Source: Mesorhizobium sp. CA8 (lineage in GTDB: Bacteria > Pseudomonadota > Alphaproteobacteria > Rhizobiales > Rhizobiaceae). Taken from it: a stretch of DNA of 64,000 nucleotides. Below are positions 62,401 to 64,000 of the stretch, in pieces. A program made the position numbers and the translations under genes. The notes beneath the pieces were generated by a model. It was not told the origin of the DNA. It saw nothing but the letters and a program-made list of their open reading frames with translations, and did not search any database. How positions within the stretch are numbered: the first letter of the stretch is position 1; every line of letters begins with the position of its first letter. Location: contig NZ_JAIUHG010000016.1 of NCBI RefSeq assembly GCF_020164955.1, positions 1-64,000 on the forward strand. The letters run 5' to 3'.

Positions 62401-64000
62401 CGAGTTGATCGTCCTGGGCCACGGCAATCTGCTACGTCGCTTCGCGGAAGTGGCCAATGTACATCTGATCGACCTTGCGGCGGACCCCAAGGCAAAGGTG
62501 TTGGAGCGCCTTAAGGCTATCCGACGCGGCGGGGCCGAGATAGCGGTGGTCAATACAACGGCGTCCGGGCTTCTCGTTCCGTTGCTGAAGGCAGCAGGCT
62601 TTTGCGCCGTCTCGCTTGTTCACGAAATGCCGGGCGTTTTGAAATCCGTCGGGCTTAAGCGGCATGCTGCCGCGATCGCGAAACACGCCGACGTTTTGGT
62701 CTTTCCCGCGGAAATTGTTCGATCCGGATTTGAGAATTTCGTAGGCAGGTCAACCGGGCGGGCGGTGACCCGTCCGCAAGGCTCCTATTTTCGCACGCCA
62801 TTTCGGGAAGAGGATCGCGTTGCGGTGCGGGATCGGGTGCGCAAGAGACTCGGCCTGCGTGAGGACGCCCGCATAGTTCTCACGGTCGGATACGGGGATC
62901 ACCGTAAAGGGCTGGATCTTTTCGTTGACGCCGGACTCAAGGTAATAAGGGCTAATCCGGATGCGATTGCTGTCTGGGTAGGTCATGTCGATCATGCTCT
63001 GCACGCATTTCAAATGCAGCGAATAAAGAATGCTGGGCTTGAGAATCGTTTTGTCTTTGTCGGCTTGGTGGAGGATCCCAGAGAGTACTATTTCTCGGCT
63101 GATATATATGTCTTGACGTCGCGTGAAGATCCATTTCCTTCAGTAGTGCTTGAAGCGTTCGATGCGGCAATTCCGGTAGTCGCTTTCGAAGGTGCCGGCG
63201 GCTTCCAGGATCTGCTAAAGCGCGATTGTGGTCTCCTTGTTCCCAAGTTCGACACTGATGCGATGGCCAGTGCCGTTTTCAGCCTTCTCGACGATCCGGA
63301 AAAAGCTGGACGTCTGGCTAAGATCGGCCGTGAAATTGTCCGGCAGGAGTTTGGCTTCAGCCACTATCTCCATGACCTGCTGGCCTATGCCGGAAGGCCT
63401 TTGCCGCGGATATCCGTCGTGGTGCCGAACTACAACTACGATCGATATCTCACCGGGCGCCTCGATTCGATCGTGAGGCAGACGGTACGACCTTATGAGT
63501 TGATTGTGCTTGACGATGCCTCGACGGATGACAGCGTCAAAACCATCGAGCAGTTTTTGGCCACCTGCGATATTCCAGCCAGATTGATCAGGAACGAGCG
63601 GAATTCAGGCTCGGTATTCCGTCAATGGATGCGCGGCGTTGAAGCTGCGCGCGGCGATTTCGTTTGGATCGCCGAAGCGGATGATCTCGCCGATCCCGAC
63701 CTTCTGGAAAAACTTCTGCCCGCCTTCGAACGACGCGATGTAGTCATGAGCTACTGCCAGTCGCGGCAGATGGATGGCGATGGGCGCATCTTGAGCGAAC
63801 ATTACCTCGATTATGTCTCCGATATCGACCGGTCCCGCTGGGCTAAACCCTACGTCGTGGACGGACGTCAGGAGATAGGCGAGGCGCTATACCTGAAAAA
63901 CACCATTCCGAATGTCAGCGCGGTTCTCTTTCGTCGAGAAACATTGCTCGAGGCTCTCGGCGCGGGGCTCGAAGAGATCGCTTCCTACAGGGATGCCGGC
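59399..64000 (+). CDS. Giant multidomain glycosyltransferase, 3' end outside window
   Basis: Open for all 1534 codons to the window edge. Domains in order: a basic low-complexity start (1-40); a sulfotransferase-like P-loop domain (MVLGMHRSGTS, GMHRSGTS 46-53, to about 290); a Glu/Arg/Ala-rich coiled coil (about 325-500); a basic linker; a WbsX-like (GH99-type) domain from AFYLPQFHPIPEN at 621 to WNEWAEGAHLEPD at 934; a GT4 domain (about 970-1330, LTVGYGDHRKGLD and REDPFPSVVLEAFD); and a GT2 domain starting ISVVVPNYNYD at 1338 with WIAEADDLADPD. It starts inside the rfbD stop. Third codon positions are richer in A and T than in the neighbours, suggesting transfer. Likely role: assembly of a rhamnose-containing surface polymer. 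Confidence 0.9.
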   Translation, partial: MNKHPAPEQLRDASAQSADQAAPKKGAKAKSPKTKPAKRTCIMVLGMHRSGTSALTRVLNLLGAELPKNLISKDSNNATGYWEPAALNALNDQMLAEAGSRWDDWRVFDAANLGKPRAQFYRAEIARILEEEYGEAPLFVLKEPRISRFVPFYADILKSMKIDVRYVLTGRNPLSVLASLDKRDGFTPGFAALLWLRHELEAESATRGKPRVFLSYEALMLDWRHEIQNVAAVLAIGQPRTVDDIAAHVDAHLSREYQHHTAGGAQLLADERIADWVKETHAALTVLRNDGQDAEALATLDRVKAEFDAVSPIFGDAFFPELEARQRISAQAQAELRMVANDSAELARQRAAEIETLTALERQRHADWGEREAEFAREKAELHRLIGERDVEVTRLVREAEQSMTEIERLGAQTGLQEYQTTFAKELADLKSLADQRAVQIDQLQAEYDGLRRQAHESTGRYEELERENAALRAYATGLEMERDHARAEEKRLHEVLDAVYSSTSWRTTQPVRAIGYGIAAVARVPASCRKRLSRVAYASWHQLPVPTGTKQKFKGVVFRFLPFFFKNTTAYKAWRSSNSYVGGLPAIAGTAAVGSGVPKPVHVPLLDAEPLANKPVRVIAFYLPQFHPIPENDEWWGTGFTEWVNVKPAQPQFLGHSQPHVPGELGYYDLRDKAVQRRQIELAKLYGIEGFCFYFYWFAGKRLLEKPLENWLNDRDLDLPFCLCWANENWSRRWDGLDSEILIAQNHSPADDLAFIKEVAPYLRDPRYIRIDGKPVLLVYRPSLLPDASETASRWRQWCRENGLGEIYLAYTQSFEKNDPRLYGFDAAVEFPPNNSAPPNVTDQVMPLADDFGTTVYDWSIFPKRSEQYPLREYKLFRSVCPGWDNTARRKNNGTAFINNTPDLYRRWLENAAKDTINYIDEPSERLVFVNAWNEWAEGAHLEPDAQTGYAYLQATRDALEAVRHEGKSIVVVSHDAHPHGAQMLAMNMARGFGELGFKSELIVLGHGNLLRRFAEVANVHLIDLAADPKAKVLERLKAIRRGGAEIAVVNTTASGLLVPLLKAAGFCAVSLVHEMPGVLKSVGLKRHAAAIAKHADVLVFPAEIVRSGFENFVGRSTGRAVTRPQGSYFRTPFREEDRVAVRDRVRKRLGLREDARIVLTVGYGDHRKGLDLFVDAGLKVIRANPDAIAVWVGHVDHALHAFQMQRIKNAGLENRFVFVGLVEDPREYYFSADIYVLTSREDPFPSVVLEAFDAAIPVVAFEGAGGFQDLLKRDCGLLVPKFDTDAMASAVFSLLDDPEKAGRLAKIGREIVRQEFGFSHYLHDLLAYAGRPLPRISVVVPNYNYDRYLTGRLDSIVRQTVRPYELIVLDDASTDDSVKTIEQFLATCDIPARLIRNERNSGSVFRQWMRGVEAARGDFVWIAEADDLADPDLLEKLLPAFERRDVVMSYCQSRQMDGDGRILSEHYLDYVSDIDRSRWAKPYVVDGRQEIGEALYLKNTIPNVSAVLFRRETLLEALGAGLEEIASYRDAG

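Overview
The window is a 64 kb piece of a GC-rich alphaproteobacterial chromosome. Gene content and order (coxB-ctaD-ctaB-coxF-ctaG-ctaE-DUF983-SURF1-ispH-thrB-rnhA, a GANTC methyltransferase of the CcrM type, BTLCP-type transglutaminase, IalB protein, rhizobial mosaic intergenic repeats) point to Rhizobiales, most likely Mesorhizobium or a close relative. That placement is inference from gene order and families; no search was run. Most of the window is core housekeeping DNA; the accessory parts are an IS630 remnant, a broken parDE pair and the surface-polysaccharide genes at the right end.

Layout. 1-4.6 kb: 3' end of a tandem-repeat protein, then a minus-strand group (IalB, YbjN-like, TldD, BTLCP protease). 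4.9-11.4 kb: the aa3-type cytochrome c oxidase structural and assembly operon. 11.6-14.1 kb: ispH, thrB, rnhA. 14.2-17.4 kb: parD with a frameshifted parE, a DUF2938 membrane protein, a 1-Cys peroxiredoxin, a DsbD-N-like protein and YqgE/AlgH. 17.4-23.8 kb: minus-strand run thrC, M16 peptidase, GNAT acetyltransferase and a 7TM-PAS-GGDEF-EAL protein, ending in a 144-bp highly structured intergenic element. 23.9-32.1 kb: lipoprotein, a wHTH-TPR regulator divergent from a cupin, two HAD phosphatases, ccrM, mutY, DUF721 (DciA-like), a DsbA-like lipoprotein. 32.2-37.4 kb: smc and an unusual HAD-ATPase fusion. 37.6-39.8 kb: acetamidase, tRNA-Gln(TTG), degenerate IS630 copy. 39.9-43.4 kb: rmd, gmd and a phosphomannomutase for GDP-6-deoxyhexose. 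44.1-46.7 kb: ppdK. 46.9-50.2 kb: two tandem GT9 heptosyltransferase paralogues and a polysaccharide deacetylase. 50.2-55.7 kb: DUF427, a small unknown protein, acyl-CoA ligase, DUF1499, MBL hydrolase, bioY with a strong terminator. 55.9 kb to the end: rfbA-rfbC-rfbB-rfbD followed by a giant multidomain glycosyltransferase gene that runs off the window with no stop in 1534 codons.

How the genes fit together. The cox cluster builds a terminal oxidase (subunits, heme O synthesis, copper delivery, SURF1). The right third is dominated by envelope polysaccharide work: two activated deoxysugar routes (GDP-6-deoxyhexose and dTDP-L-rhamnose), two heptosyltransferases, a deacetylase and a giant protein combining a sulfotransferase-like P-loop domain, coiled coil, WbsX-like domain, GT4 and GT2 domains. 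The strongest candidates for undescribed biology are this giant glycosyltransferase, the structured element at 17428-17571 and the HAD-ATPase fusion. No defence island, CRISPR array, prophage or rRNA operon was seen.
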